From positions 1 to 56,426 of the forward strand of contig JAESSY010000047.1 in assembly GCA_016763855.1 (NCBI GenBank): 56,426 nt of DNA. The letters are read 5' to 3'. A model generated the notes under the pieces. It had not been told where the DNA came from. It did no database searches and saw only the letters and a list, made by a program, of their open reading frames with translations. This document shows, in pieces, positions 9,313 through 18,482 of the stretch (positions are counted from its first letter, which is position 1; every line of letters begins with the position of its first letter). Origin of the DNA: Pseudomonadales bacterium. GTDB lineage: Bacteria > Pseudomonadota > Gammaproteobacteria > Pseudomonadales > Azotimanducaceae. The position numbers and the translations under genes were made by a program.

Positions 9313-10257
9313 TTATTGAATGGTTTTTAACATATCAGAAAATAATTTATCTGGCTCTGCCTCAACAATAAAAGGCTTGTCTCCTGCTTCCAATGCTGGG
9401 ATTTCTAATCGCTGAGCATGTAACATCAATCGGCCGGGTTTGATTAATTTATCTTTATCTTCCAGTCCATATTTAGGGTCTCCAACGATAGGAAAGCCAA
9501 TGTGTTTGCAATGCACTCGTATTTGATGGGTACGGCCTGTAACGGGCGTTACATTTAGTAGACTGAGATCCGTATTTTGGGTAACAACCCTAATTTTAGT
9601 TAGAGAGGGCTTACCATCGGCTGCGACAATACAAATTCTTTCACCGCTGGCAATGGTATTTTTCCGTATAGGGAGATCAACATGCTGTTTTCGCTTCGGC
9701 CATCGCCCATGAACGATGGCTATATAGTATTTCCCCAGTTTAGTTTTATTGCTAAGAAAGACCTGTAACTGCTTCAAAGTACTACGCTTTTTCGCAATCA
9801 TTAAACACCCGGAGGTATCCCGATCAAGACGATGAACGAGTTCAAGAAACTTAAGCTCTGAGCGTAATTGACGTAATCCTTCTATAACACCCAGGTTCAC
9901 ACCACTACCACCGTGAACTGCCATTCCCGTTGCTTTATTCAATATAATCAATCGCTTATCTTCATAAACTACAGAGTTTTCGAGTATGTCAAGAAAACTG
10001 TCAGAGGCCCGGTGTACTGTTCCTTCACTCATGCGTATGGGGGGGATTCTGACGACATCGCCTATTTTAAGCTTCATCTGGGCCTTAACCCGGCCCCCGT
10101 TTACCCGAACCTCACCCTTTCGCATGCATCGATAAATCCTGGATTTAGGAACCCCTTTCAGTTTTTTAAGGAGAAAGTTGTCTATTCTCTGCCCATCAGA
10201 ATCCTCAGTAACTTCTACTAATTGTACGGAAACATGTTGGCTTGTTTTATCGGTCAT
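9313..10257 (-). CDS. rluC: 23S rRNA pseudouridine synthase RluC
   Basis: Makes pseudouridines 955, 2504 and 2580 in 23S rRNA (E. coli numbering). An N-terminal S4 RNA-binding domain (QRIDNFLLKKLKGVPKSRIYRCMRKGEVRVNG) precedes the RluA-type catalytic domain. The catalytic Asp is in VHRLDRDTSGCLMIAKK, and TGRTHQIRVH plus GDPKYG are present. Length is 314 residues. It is divergent from rne, the standard gammaproteobacterial arrangement, and convergent with yceF only 16 bp away. Confidence 0.93.
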   Translation of the reverse strand: MTDKTSQHVSVQLVEVTEDSDGQRIDNFLLKKLKGVPKSRIYRCMRKGEVRVNGGRVKAQMKLKIGDVVRIPPIRMSEGTVHRASDSFLDILENSVVYEDKRLIILNKATGMAVHGGSGVNLGVIEGLRQLRSELKFLELVHRLDRDTSGCLMIAKKRSTLKQLQVFLSNKTKLGKYYIAIVHGRWPKRKQHVDLPIRKNTIASGERICIVAADGKPSLTKIRVVTQNTDLSLLNVTPVTGRTHQIRVHCKHIGFPIVGDPKYGLEDKDKLIKPGRLMLHAQRLEIPALEAGDKPFIVEAEPDKLFSDMLKTIQ

Positions 10258-11047
10258 TAATCAGGATTCCAAGGAACAGATATCAGTAAGTTATTGCCAA
10301 ATAATATAACACTATGAACTGCTTAGGTTTATTTGCTATGATCTGCCCCGCTAACGAAGCCCTTCCCCTGGTTCAGCTATACTAATATAAGGTGTATCCA
10401 CAAAAAGAGGGCATTAGAGCAACTGCTCTTATTTTGTGTTTAGCAACACTTGCTACATTTTGCGGACAACTTACTACATTTATGGAGAAGAGTGCGCAGA
10501 AAAATAGCGTGTAGACATAGAGTGAATAAAGAATCTTTGATTCAACACTCATTAGAATACGACAAGCGCTTACCAGCAAGTATAAAGATAACGAATGTTA
10601 TCTTAAAAATGAATTTTTACCATTTCAGCAAAAAGTTGCTGAATTTAATTTTAACCGCGATCGTAGACCGCGTTAGGCATAGCCAAATCAAATTATTTTT
10701 TGGCCGGTAAACTTAAGGAATAAGAAAGGCATAAAACCTTGATCACTTTTTTCTCTAAACAGAAAAAAGTTCAAATTGAAGCAGGTAAGCATAACTAGCC
10801 TGCTGTTTTGATGGACAACTTCATCATCCCCTACAATCTTGGGATGTCCACAAACTATAGCCTGAACAAGAATTAGCTTTATTGGCAACGGAGTAAATTA
10901 AAGGAGATTAGATTGTTTCAAAACTCGTCACAAGCGAGCGTGGGAACAAAAACATCTCATTGTAAAAAGTGTCAGTACCACTGACCAGAAAAAGATTTGG
11001 CGACGTCACGCGATCTTTAAGATCGGTTTTATAATAGTGATATCGTA
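10258..11047. promoter_or_regulatory. Long rluC-rne intergenic region, likely holding the rne 5' leader
   Basis: 790 bp without a convincing gene. In E. coli the rne mRNA has a long structured leader that RNase E itself binds for autoregulation; a similar role is inferred here. Visible structures are a perfect 10-bp hairpin acttttttct/agaaaaaagt (10745-10754 with 10761-10770) and cgatct/agatcg (11011-11025) close to the start codon, followed by gttttataat. A weak agagc/gctct hairpin lies at 10416-10429. There is no clear SD in front of the rne ATG. Short open frames here show no recognisable protein. Confidence 0.5.
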
Positions 11048-13786
11048 ATGAAAAGAATGTTAATAAATGCAACTCACGAAGAAGAGTTGCGAGTCGCCCT
11101 AGTAGATGGGCAAAAGCTCTATGATCTGGACATCGAAAACCGAAATAGAGAACAGAAAAAATCTAATATCTACAAAGCCCGAATTACCCGCGTTGAGCCC
11201 AGTCTTGAAGCTGCATTTGTAGACTACGGCGCTAATCGCCACGGCTTCCTACCCCTTAAAGAAATTTCCCGAGAATATTTTTCTGGCTCACCGTCCAAAG
11301 TTAAAGGTCGTGTGAATATTGCACAGGTTGTTAAAGAAGGCACAGAAATCATAATCCAGGTAGAGAAAGAAGAGCGAGGTAACAAAGGTGCCGCACTAAC
11401 TACTTTCTGCAGTCTCGCTGGCCGATACATGGTTTTAATGCCTAATAACCCAAGAGCTGGCGGGATATCCCGAAGAATTGAAGGTGAAGAAAGAGACGAG
11501 CTTAAAGCAGCAATAGCACAACTCGATATCCCAAAAGATATGGGCATTATTGTGCGTACTGCAGCACTTGGCAGATCAGCGGAAGAATTGCAATGGGACC
11601 TTAACTATTTAGTCCAACTTTCTGAAATGATCACTAATGCGTCAAAAGAAAAGCCAGCACCCTATCTTATTCACCAAGAAAGCAATGTCATTATTCGAGC
11701 AATTCGCGACTACATTCGTGATGATATCGGCGAGATTCTTATTGATACAGATGAAGCCTTTGAAGAAGCAATGCGATTTGTTGAGCTAGTTATGCCGCAA
11801 TTCAAAAGTCGAATCAAGCGCTATGAAAGTGATGTGCCCCTCTTTAATCGATACCAAATAGAAGGTCAGATTGAATCGGCTTTTCAACGAGAAGTACGTT
11901 TGCCTTCCGGCGGATCAATCGTCATTGACCCAACAGAAGCACTTGTATCAATCGATATTAACTCTGCCCGTGCAACAAAAGGTAGAGACATTGAAGAAAC
12001 CGCACTCAATACCAATCTTGAAGCAGCAGATGAAATTGGCCGGCAGCTACGTCTCAGAGATATGGGCGGTCTCGTGGTTATTGATTACATCGATATGAAT
12101 GCCACCAAAAATCAAAGAGCTGTAGAAAATCGAATGCGCGATGCGCTGCAGGTCGATAGAGCTAGGGTACAAGTGGGTCGTATTTCTCGTTTTGGTCTGC
12201 TAGAAATGTCACGACAAAGGTTGAGACCTTCACTCGGAGAAACAAGTGGCATTGTGTGCCCAAGATGTAGTGGTCTTGGTTCCATCCGGGATATTGAATC
12301 TTCCGCATTGGCCGTCATGCGCCTCGTAGAAGAAGAGTCTCTAAAAGAGGCCAGCAGTGAAATACGTGCTTTTCTCCCAATCAGCGTTGCTTCCTTTTTA
12401 TTGAATGAAAAACGTACTGCTTTAGCTGAGATTGAACAACGCAACTCTGTCAAGGTCATAGTGGTGCCGAGCCCAGATATGGAAACACCCCATTACCATG
12501 TCGAGAGAATTCGCGAAAATGAAGAAGAAGGTAGCGAAGCCAGTTACGAAATCACGCTGGACCTTGATGCAGAAGTCGTACAAGTCGCTCCCAAAGCTGC
12601 ACCCGTTGAAAAGCCAGCTGTGAACGTGGCCAAGATTGCACCTCCTCCTGTCGAAATCCCAGAGACACCTGGCTTTTTTAGAAGGATATTCAGCACCTTG
12701 TTTTCAACAGAGGGAAAAGCAGATAAACCAGAAATAAAAAGAAACAACAAACAAAACAGAAATAACGGTAAGCGCAACAATAGAAAGCGTCAGCCCGATA
12801 GAGGAAGACAACAAGATCAAAACAGAAATCAAGATCAGAATAAACGCCAAGATAATGATAAAGGTAATTCTCAAGGAGATGAGAAGAATAACGATCGTCA
12901 AAATGACAATCGCGCTTCTGAGAAAGGCAACAATAGAAATCGTAATAGAAATCGAAACCGCAATAATAATGGAAACAGGAATGAGCCTTCTCAGAATACA
13001 GAAAAGAATAATGTAGAAGCAATTGCGCATTCGGAAGGTAATACACTGCACGATTCTCAAAGCAAGAGTGATGATAAGCGGAATCAAGGAAATCGTCGCA
13101 GAGGTCATCAAAGAAAGCGCAGCCAAAACAAGCAAGATCGAAATGAAGAATCTCAAATAGTTGAAGCAGTAACTGCGCCAGTTGAAATCGTTGAGGATAA
13201 AAAGAACGAGGCCGTAGAAGCACCAAAAGAAGTACCAAAAACAACTGAAACAGCAAAAAAGATTGTTACGGAAACAGAAACTGTTGAAGAGGCTGTTAAA
13301 GAAACTACAGAAGCAGAAGCAGAAGTAGTAGAAAAAGTTAGCGAAGCGGTCAGTACTTCCAAAGAAGTCAAAATGGAAACAAACGTTACCATTCTCCCAT
13401 CAACACGAGGACGGGCCACTAATGACCCTCGGTCAGACCCTTCTCCTTTAGTAGAGGGCAGTGTTCTACAAGCAGTAAAGGAAGCTGTCTCCTTACCTGG
13501 GCCAGCGGTTATTGACAGACAAATTGATGTTTCTCATCCAAGCATGCGGGGTCGCTCAGCAAATGATCCCCGTGGTGGCGGTAATGTTAGTGTAAACAGC
13601 CCTGAGCCTATTGACAGCCCTGAGCCTATTGACGACAACCCTGAGCCAATCGATAGCCCTGAGACCGTCAGTGACACGGAAACAGATATTGAATCTAACG
13701 ATTCAGTAATTCCTAGTGCTGATTCTCCAGAAGCCGTTGAGCCTGATAATGATAATTCCCAGGCTTCCGATCAACGGGTGCAGTAG
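11048..13786 (+). CDS. rne: Ribonuclease E
   Basis: Essential endoribonuclease for mRNA turnover and rRNA/tRNA processing, and scaffold of the degradosome. The N-terminal half is intact: [18 protein letters not shown], the S1 domain, catalytic aspartates near residues 303 ([12 protein letters not shown]) and 346 ([13 protein letters not shown]), and the Zn-link CPRCSG at 404-407. From about residue 560 the protein is disordered and low-complexity, with a very Arg/Asn/Gln-rich RNA-binding stretch ([18 protein letters not shown]), then an acidic Glu/Val-rich part. Two similar motifs, [13 protein letters not shown] and [13 protein letters not shown], recur near the C-terminus. [10 protein letters not shown] repeats follow. 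At 912 residues it is shorter than E. coli RNase E. Confidence 0.96.
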   Translation: MKRMLINATHEEELRVALVDGQKLYDLDIENRNREQKKSNIYKARITRVEPSLEAAFVDYGANRHGFLPLKEISREYFSGSPSKVKGRVNIAQVVKEGTEIIIQVEKEERGNKGAALTTFCSLAGRYMVLMPNNPRAGGISRRIEGEERDELKAAIAQLDIPKDMGIIVRTAALGRSAEELQWDLNYLVQLSEMITNASKEKPAPYLIHQESNVIIRAIRDYIRDDIGEILIDTDEAFEEAMRFVELVMPQFKSRIKRYESDVPLFNRYQIEGQIESAFQREVRLPSGGSIVIDPTEALVSIDINSARATKGRDIEETALNTNLEAADEIGRQLRLRDMGGLVVIDYIDMNATKNQRAVENRMRDALQVDRARVQVGRISRFGLLEMSRQRLRPSLGETSGIVCPRCSGLGSIRDIESSALAVMRLVEEESLKEASSEIRAFLPISVASFLLNEKRTALAEIEQRNSVKVIVVPSPDMETPHYHVERIRENEEEGSEASYEITLDLDAEVVQVAPKAAPVEKPAVNVAKIAPPPVEIPETPGFFRRIFSTLFSTEGKADKPEIKRNNKQNRNNGKRNNRKRQPDRGRQQDQNRNQDQNKRQDNDKGNSQGDEKNNDRQNDNRASEKGNNRNRNRNRNRNNNGNRNEPSQNTEKNNVEAIAHSEGNTLHDSQSKSDDKRNQGNRRRGHQRKRSQNKQDRNEESQIVEAVTAPVEIVEDKKNEAVEAPKEVPKTTETAKKIVTETETVEEAVKETTEAEAEVVEKVSEAVSTSKEVKMETNVTILPSTRGRATNDPRSDPSPLVEGSVLQAVKEAVSLPGPAVIDRQIDVSHPSMRGRSANDPRGGGNVSVNSPEPIDSPEPIDDNPEPIDSPETVSDTETDIESNDSVIPSADSPEAVEPDNDNSQASDQRVQ

Positions 13787-13793
13787 GTAAATT

Positions 13794-13827
13794 CAGGGAC
13801 AGTTTGTTTATCGATAAGCTGTCCCTG
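13794..13827. terminator. Hairpin between convergent rne and murB
   Basis: A perfect 9-bp stem CAGGGACAG / CTGTCCCTG (13794-13802 with 13819-13827), extended by an imperfect AATT pairing. It sits a few bases after the rne stop and just past the murB stop. Only weak T-rich sequence follows on either strand, so it may act for both genes or mainly as a 3'-end stabiliser. Confidence 0.65.
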
Positions 13828-13832
13828 GAATT

Positions 13833-14837
13833 CTAAAAAACCATCTCTGGCTCTACTTCCAGTTCTACCTCAAATTTTGCTTTAACTTCCTGTTGAACTA
13901 TTTCGATTAAAGATCTCAGATCTTCGGATGACGCCGACCCAAGATTAGTCAAAACCAAAGCATGTTTTTTAGAGACCATAGCATCCCCAACAGCTTTTCC
14001 TTTTAGTCCGGCTTCGCTGACGAGTAAAGCAGCGGGTATCTTAAAATATCCGCCCTTTACTTTTCTTGGGTTCTCAATATTTACGTTTTCTTTTTGCTGC
14101 GCAAGCCATTCACTAGAGACAATTGGATTCTTAAAGAAACTACCCACATTACCTTGCTTGCTTGGATCCGGTAATTTTTCCGTTCTAATTTTGATGAGCG
14201 CATCACTTATTTCTAATGCAGATACATCATTTCTATCTCCGAATTCTTTCTTAAGGTCAACATAATCTAGAATAGGAGAGAAGCCTTTATCCAAACCTAA
14301 TGTAATTGATGTAATAACCAATTGATTACGAAGGGAGTGCTTAAAAATGCTATCACGATACCCAAATTGGCAATCAGCGTTACTTAAAAAAAGTTCCTCT
14401 CCACTTGTTCTATCCAGAGCAACAACAGATATCAACCGCTCAGAAATTTCAGCGCCATAAGCCCCTATATTCTGGATGGGTGCTCCGCCAACGGAACCTG
14501 GAATATAACTTAAATTTTCTAGGCCGAAGTGTTCTTGCTTAATCATTTGCCTTACAAATTGATGCCAGTTTTCCCCCGCCATGACATTTATCTGGTCTTT
14601 CTCAAAGAGAATGCCTTTCAGTTTGATATGAATAACCAGAGTGTCAAGGTCTCGTAGTAAAACGATATTACTCCCACCCCCAATTATAAAAGGGATCAAA
14701 GATTTCTTTGCGGCAAAATTCAAAGCTTCTTTTAACAATTCAAGCGTATCCACTTCGCAAAAATACCGTGCACGCATTGCCATACCGAAGGTATTGTAAT
14801 GAAGCAATGATGCATTCTCGTGAACGATCAGCGGCAA
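13833..14837 (-). CDS. murB: UDP-N-acetylenolpyruvoylglucosamine reductase
   Basis: FAD/NADPH enzyme of peptidoglycan precursor synthesis that makes UDP-MurNAc. It is the type I (E. coli-like) form of 334 residues. Evidence: FAD-binding GGGSNIVLL, GSVGGAPIQNIGAYGAE, the YRDSIFK loop characteristic of type I, the proton-donor serine in GSFFKNP, and SEAGLKGK near the C-terminus. It begins MPLIVHENASLLHYNTF. It is convergent with rne and divergent from the SDR gene. Confidence 0.96.
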   Translation of the reverse strand: MPLIVHENASLLHYNTFGMAMRARYFCEVDTLELLKEALNFAAKKSLIPFIIGGGSNIVLLRDLDTLVIHIKLKGILFEKDQINVMAGENWHQFVRQMIKQEHFGLENLSYIPGSVGGAPIQNIGAYGAEISERLISVVALDRTSGEELFLSNADCQFGYRDSIFKHSLRNQLVITSITLGLDKGFSPILDYVDLKKEFGDRNDVSALEISDALIKIRTEKLPDPSKQGNVGSFFKNPIVSSEWLAQQKENVNIENPRKVKGGYFKIPAALLVSEAGLKGKAVGDAMVSKKHALVLTNLGSASSEDLRSLIEIVQQEVKAKFEVELEVEPEMVF

Positions 14838-14958
14838 AGTAATTTCCTAAACATAAAAGCAGATTATACCGAAGCCTCAGCCATAGCTCTAATCCATGAA
14901 GTCCAGACAGGGTCAATGTATACTGCAAACAGTTTATATTAATCAAAAGAGAAAAATT

Positions 14959-15729
14959 ATGGATTTAAAAGACAAAGTTGCTTTTATCACGGGTGGCGCA
15001 TCAGGCTTAGGTTTCGCTACAGCGGAAAATTTCATTAAGGCGGGAGCAAAGGTCTGTATATTTGACCTCAATGCTGAAACTGCCGAGCAAGCAGCAGAAT
15101 CCCTTGGGGAAAATGCGACTTTTGCCTCAGGAGATGTTGCTGATGAAGATGCTGTAAAAGCCGGCATTCAAAAAGCTTTAGACACATTCGGCGCAATACA
15201 TATCAATGTAAATAGTGCTGGAATCGGTGCGGCTGCAAGAACACTGGGTAAAGACGGTCCCATGCCCCTAAAGACTTTTGAATTTGTCATTCGCGTGAAC
15301 TTAATCGGAACATACAACGTACTTCGTTTATGTGCCGAAGCCATGGCAAAGAATGACCCTGTTACTGATGATGGTGAACGTGGTGTTATTGTCAACGTGG
15401 CTTCCGTAGCCGCATTCGACGGTCAAATTGGTCAAGCAGCTTACAGCGCAAGTAAAGGAGGTGTTGCGGGAATGACACTACCCATTGCCCGTGACCTTGT
15501 TAGACAAGGCATCCGAATTGCGACAATCGCACCCGGTATATTCGAAACACCTATGATGAAATTTGCGCCACCTCAAGTACGTGAACCATTGATTGATATG
15601 ACTCAATTTCCTAAGCGATTGGGTGATCCTTCCGAATTTGCGCAAACGGCGGCTTACATTGTTAACTGCGCTTATATCAATGGCGAAACCATTCGTCTTG
15701 ATAGTGGTATTAGAATGCAACCTAAGTAA
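14959..15729 (+). CDS. SDR dehydrogenase, HSD10/3-hydroxyacyl-CoA dehydrogenase-like
   Basis: Short-chain dehydrogenase of 256 residues from the ATG at 14959, which has AAAGAG upstream. An upstream in-frame ATG at 14896 would add 21 residues that do not belong to the fold. It has TGGASGLG, FDLN for NAD preference, and the catalytic set Ser near 149 with Tyr162 and Lys166 (AAYSASKGG). The FETPMM and MTQFPKRLGDPSEFA segments resemble type 10 17-beta-HSD / 3-hydroxy-2-methylbutyryl-CoA dehydrogenases, suggesting beta-oxidation or isoleucine catabolism. The substrate is inferred only from similarity. Confidence 0.85.
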   Translation: MDLKDKVAFITGGASGLGFATAENFIKAGAKVCIFDLNAETAEQAAESLGENATFASGDVADEDAVKAGIQKALDTFGAIHINVNSAGIGAAARTLGKDGPMPLKTFEFVIRVNLIGTYNVLRLCAEAMAKNDPVTDDGERGVIVNVASVAAFDGQIGQAAYSASKGGVAGMTLPIARDLVRQGIRIATIAPGIFETPMMKFAPPQVREPLIDMTQFPKRLGDPSEFAQTAAYIVNCAYINGETIRLDSGIRMQPK

Positions 15730-15738
15730 GCATAAACA

Positions 15739-16476
15739 CTAAAACAATGCTCGAGCTCTTTCGAGATCCTTCTCGGTATCAATACCGGGAGGGATAGCTT
15801 TAACCGCCTCCGCCACATGAATGTCCAGTCCCTTTCTCAAAACCCGAAGCTGTTCCAATTTTTCAATCAGCTCAAGTTCATCAGCTTTCCAGCTTACAAA
15901 ATCATTCAACAATGAAGCACGGTATGCATAGAGTCCTATGTGTCTTTTAAAACCCCCTTTATTCATGGTGGTCGCAAGATCACGATCAAAAGGAATGGGG
16001 GCTCGACTAAAATAAAGTGCTTTATCATCCAAGCTACAAACTAACTTGACAATATTAGGATCCTTTAAGTCCTCAAGCGTGACTATTTGCTCAAATAACG
16101 TTGCCATAGGCATAGAAGACCTTCGCAAATTTTCAGCTACCTGATTAATAACTTCAGGTGGGATAAGAGGCTCATCACCCTGTACATTTACAACAATTTC
16201 ATCTTGTTTGAAGCCTCTAATACTAACTACTTCTTGGATTCTGTCTGTGCCTGACAAATGCGATGCTGATGTCATACATACATCACCGCCAAAAGTCGCT
16301 ACAGTATCGGCTATCCTTTGATCATCCGTCGCCACAATGACCTTAACCGCGTCACTCTGAATCGCCTGCTCGTAGACACGCTGTATCATGGTTTTACCGG
16401 CGATATCTAATAAGGCCTTACCAGGTAATCGCTCAGAGTCGAAACGTGAAGGAATGATAATTGTAAAGCGCAACAC
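15739..16476 (-). CDS. kdsB: 3-deoxy-manno-octulosonate cytidylyltransferase
   Basis: Activates KDO as CMP-KDO for lipopolysaccharide inner-core synthesis. Length is 245 residues. Nucleotidyltransferase motif IPSRFDSERLPGKAL at the N-terminus, VATDDQRIADTV, MTSASHLSGTDRIQEV and VVNVQGDEPLIPPEVI are all conserved. It is last in the exbB-exbD-msbA-lpxK-ycaR-kdsB cluster, one base after ycaR. It is convergent with the SDR gene, 9 bp away. Confidence 0.96.
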   Translation of the reverse strand: MLRFTIIIPSRFDSERLPGKALLDIAGKTMIQRVYEQAIQSDAVKVIVATDDQRIADTVATFGGDVCMTSASHLSGTDRIQEVVSIRGFKQDEIVVNVQGDEPLIPPEVINQVAENLRRSSMPMATLFEQIVTLEDLKDPNIVKLVCSLDDKALYFSRAPIPFDRDLATTMNKGGFKRHIGLYAYRASLLNDFVSWKADELELIEKLEQLRVLRKGLDIHVAEAVKAIPPGIDTEKDLERARALF

Positions 16477-16477
16477 T

Positions 16478-16672
16478 TCAGTCCTTACTTAATTTTTCGT
16501 TTGCATTAAGCTCCCGTGCTTCATTTTCAAGCATCACGGGAATGTCATCCTTAATAGGATAAGCCAATCCATCCGCGCGGCATATGAGTTCCTGCGCATC
16601 CCGGTCATACTTCAGCTTTCCCTTACAAAGAGGGCACACAAGAATTGCTATTAATTTATTATCTACAGCCAC
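16478..16672 (-). CDS. ycaR: Trm112 family protein YcaR
   Basis: A 64-residue Trm112-like protein. The zinc-ribbon-like start [17 protein letters not shown], then [27 protein letters not shown] match E. coli YcaR closely. Its function in bacteria is not established. The location between lpxK and kdsB is strongly conserved and suggests a link with envelope assembly. It abuts kdsB. Confidence 0.93.
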   Translation of the reverse strand: MAVDNKLIAILVCPLCKGKLKYDRDAQELICRADGLAYPIKDDIPVMLENEARELNANEKLSKD

Positions 16673-16712
16673 ATTAGTACCTATAACTTCATTTCCAATA
16701 CATGGTTAAAAA

Positions 16713-18479
16713 CTAATTTATTTTTTCAAGAATTGCGTCAATAAATTCACTATCAAGATCAAGATCTACATCAACCCTCAGATACCAAAAGTCATCATGA
16801 ATAAGAGATGTACTTAACAATCTACACTTTATCGCATCCTTCTCTGTCATGACAACAGGTAGACTATCGCCAAAACTAATATCCGTTAGGTCAAAGCGAT
16901 GATGATCATCAAAGGCATGTTCTATCACTTCGTATCCCTCCGATCTTAAGGTATCGAAGAAACGAACTGGGTTCCCGATTCCAGCCACTGCATGAATAGT
17001 GTTGTTTGATAAAGAATCAAATACCGCTTTATCATTGGTCAATCTTATTAGCCCCTGAGAGATGAGATTCATAGATCGATACTGACAAGGTAATTGAATT
17101 GTGTTCTTGCCATTGACGATAACAAAGTCAACTTCTTTTAATCTGGAAGGCGGCTCTCTTAAGGGCCCAGCGGGCAAACAAAAACCATTGCCTAGACCTC
17201 TTGTTGCATCAACAACCGCTATTTCTACATCTCTTCCAAGCGCATAATGTTGCAAGCCATCATCAGAAATTACAATATCACAGTCGTAAACATCGAGTAG
17301 CAACTTTACTGCGTTAATTCTTTTTGGGTCAACTACAACGGGGCAATCTGTTTTTCGCGCTAACATAACAGCCTCATCACCTGCTTCTATCGGATCGGTT
17401 AATGCTGTTACTTCAAGGGGATATGTCTCCGCTCTGCCCAAATAACCACGGCTAACAATGCCAGGTTTATATCCTTTTAATATCAATTGACTGGCTAGCC
17501 AGGCAACTAATGGAGATTTACCTGTTCCTCCGACATTGATATTTCCAACAACAATTACAGGAACTGGCGCTTGCCAGACTTTGATGTTCTTCCGTCTAAA
17601 TGCAGCTATAACAGAATAAAGATAAGAAACCGGTGCTAACAATTTCACCCAATTTCGATTGCTATACCACGCAGTAGTAAGCGAGCTTTCGCCGACCCAG
17701 GTTGGCTTTTGAATTGGCAACTCACCCAAATTCATACCTAAATAGGGGGTGAATTTAGCCTTTTTTTCCTCTTTTTCTACCTGACGGTTATGAAGGTTGG
17801 CATAGTGCCCATCTATCGCGACAAGCTCTTCATGGGTACCCTGCTCAACAATTCTCCCTTTGTCCAGAACTAAAATACGGTCGGCATTTTCAATGGTCGT
17901 TAGTCTGTGAGCTATCACTATAGTTGTTCTATTTTTCGAGACGGCATCTAGTGCAGATTGAATGTAACGTTCAGATTCTGTATCTAACGCAGATGTCGCT
18001 TCATCAAGGATAAGAATTGGCGCATCCTTCAGGAATGCTCTGGCGATAGCCAATCGTTGCCTCTGGCCACCGGATAGTAATACCCCATCATCCCCAACAA
18101 TAGTTTCAAGTCCTTGTTCAAGGTCGTTTATGAAATTAGCTGCGTAAGCTTTTTCGGCCGCTAGTTTAATATCGTCAGTTGAGGCATTTCGCAGGGCGCC
18201 ATAAGCAATATTTCTATTTACACTGTCGTTAAAAAGGGTCACATCTTGAGTTACTATGGCAAGATGAGTTCTAAGACTTTCCAATTTCAACGATTCTATC
18301 GGTTCATCATCCAATAAAATTGTCCCTGAATTAGGTGAATAAAACCGAAATATTAGGCTCGCCAGCGTACTTTTTCCGCTACCACTTCTGCCGACCAAGG
18401 CAATGGTTTCACCTGGCTTCGCAACAAAGCTAACATCTTCCAAAACCTTTTTATGAGGGTTTTTAACACTAGCATCCTC
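16713..18479 (-). CDS. lpxK: MsbA nucleotide-binding domain fused to tetraacyldisaccharide 4'-kinase LpxK
   Basis: An open frame that begins directly after the amber codon at 18480-18482. A possible TTG start lies at 18443 (residues EDVSFVAKPGET follow). The first 220 or so residues are the MsbA ATPase domain: Walker A GRSGSGKS, Q-loop VTQDVTLFND, signature LLSGGQRQR, Walker B ILILDEATSALD and H-loop AHR. No stop follows; the frame runs through a linker of about 35 residues into a complete LpxK: WVKLLAPVSYLY, P-loop GNINVGGTGKSP, VSRGYLG, DDGLQHYALGRDVEIAVVD. LpxK phosphorylates the lipid A precursor at the 4' position on the inner membrane. An internal ATG at 17735 could also give separate LpxK of 340 residues. 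Confidence 0.88.
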   Translation of the reverse strand, partial: EDASVKNPHKKVLEDVSFVAKPGETIALVGRSGSGKSTLASLIFRFYSPNSGTILLDDEPIESLKLESLRTHLAIVTQDVTLFNDSVNRNIAYGALRNASTDDIKLAAEKAYAANFINDLEQGLETIVGDDGVLLSGGQRQRLAIARAFLKDAPILILDEATSALDTESERYIQSALDAVSKNRTTIVIAHRLTTIENADRILVLDKGRIVEQGTHEELVAIDGHYANLHNRQVEKEEKKAKFTPYLGMNLGELPIQKPTWVGESSLTTAWYSNRNWVKLLAPVSYLYSVIAAFRRKNIKVWQAPVPVIVVGNINVGGTGKSPLVAWLASQLILKGYKPGIVSRGYLGRAETYPLEVTALTDPIEAGDEAVMLARKTDCPVVVDPKRINAVKLLLDVYDCDIVISDDGLQHYALGRDVEIAVVDATRGLGNGFCLPAGPLREPPSRLKEVDFVIVNGKNTIQLPCQYRSMNLISQGLIRLTNDKAVFDSLSNNTIHAVAGIGNPVRFFDTLRSEGYEVIEHAFDDHHRFDLTDISFGDSLPVVMTEKDAIKCRLLSTSLIHDDFWYLRVDVDLDLDSEFIDAILEKIN

Positions 18480-18482
18480 CTA
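18480..18482 (-). other. In-frame amber codon at the MsbA A-loop tyrosine position
   Basis: The minus strand reads TTT TCT TAG GAG GAT. Twelve sense codons (EDASVKNPHKKV) join it in frame to LEDVSFVAKPGE. In E. coli MsbA the equivalent stretch is FRNVTFTYPG, so TAG replaces the aromatic A-loop codon (TAT/TAC to TAG is one base). The stop overlaps an AGGAGG sequence, a perfect Shine-Dalgarno, which could support restart of translation downstream. Confidence 0.9.

Noticed and set aside
10450-10710. 86-codon open frame upstream of rne
   Set aside because: Composition is not protein-like, there is no good SD, and it lies in the likely rne leader.
12690-13256. Long antisense frame opposite the rne tail
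   Set aside because: It only mirrors the Arg/Asn/Glu-rich low-complexity code of rne; the product would be Phe/Tyr/Leu-rich with no family match.
13803-13818. Classic rho-independent terminator for rne with a T tract
   Set aside because: The stem is good, but no run of T follows on the plus strand, so it is noted only as a shared hairpin.
18480-18482. TAG as pyrrolysine or a general recoded codon
   Set aside because: Other genes here end in TAG (holB-independent examples: cphA and the hydroxyaspartate-aldolase-like gene), and no pyl genes are visible; genome-wide recoding is unlikely.
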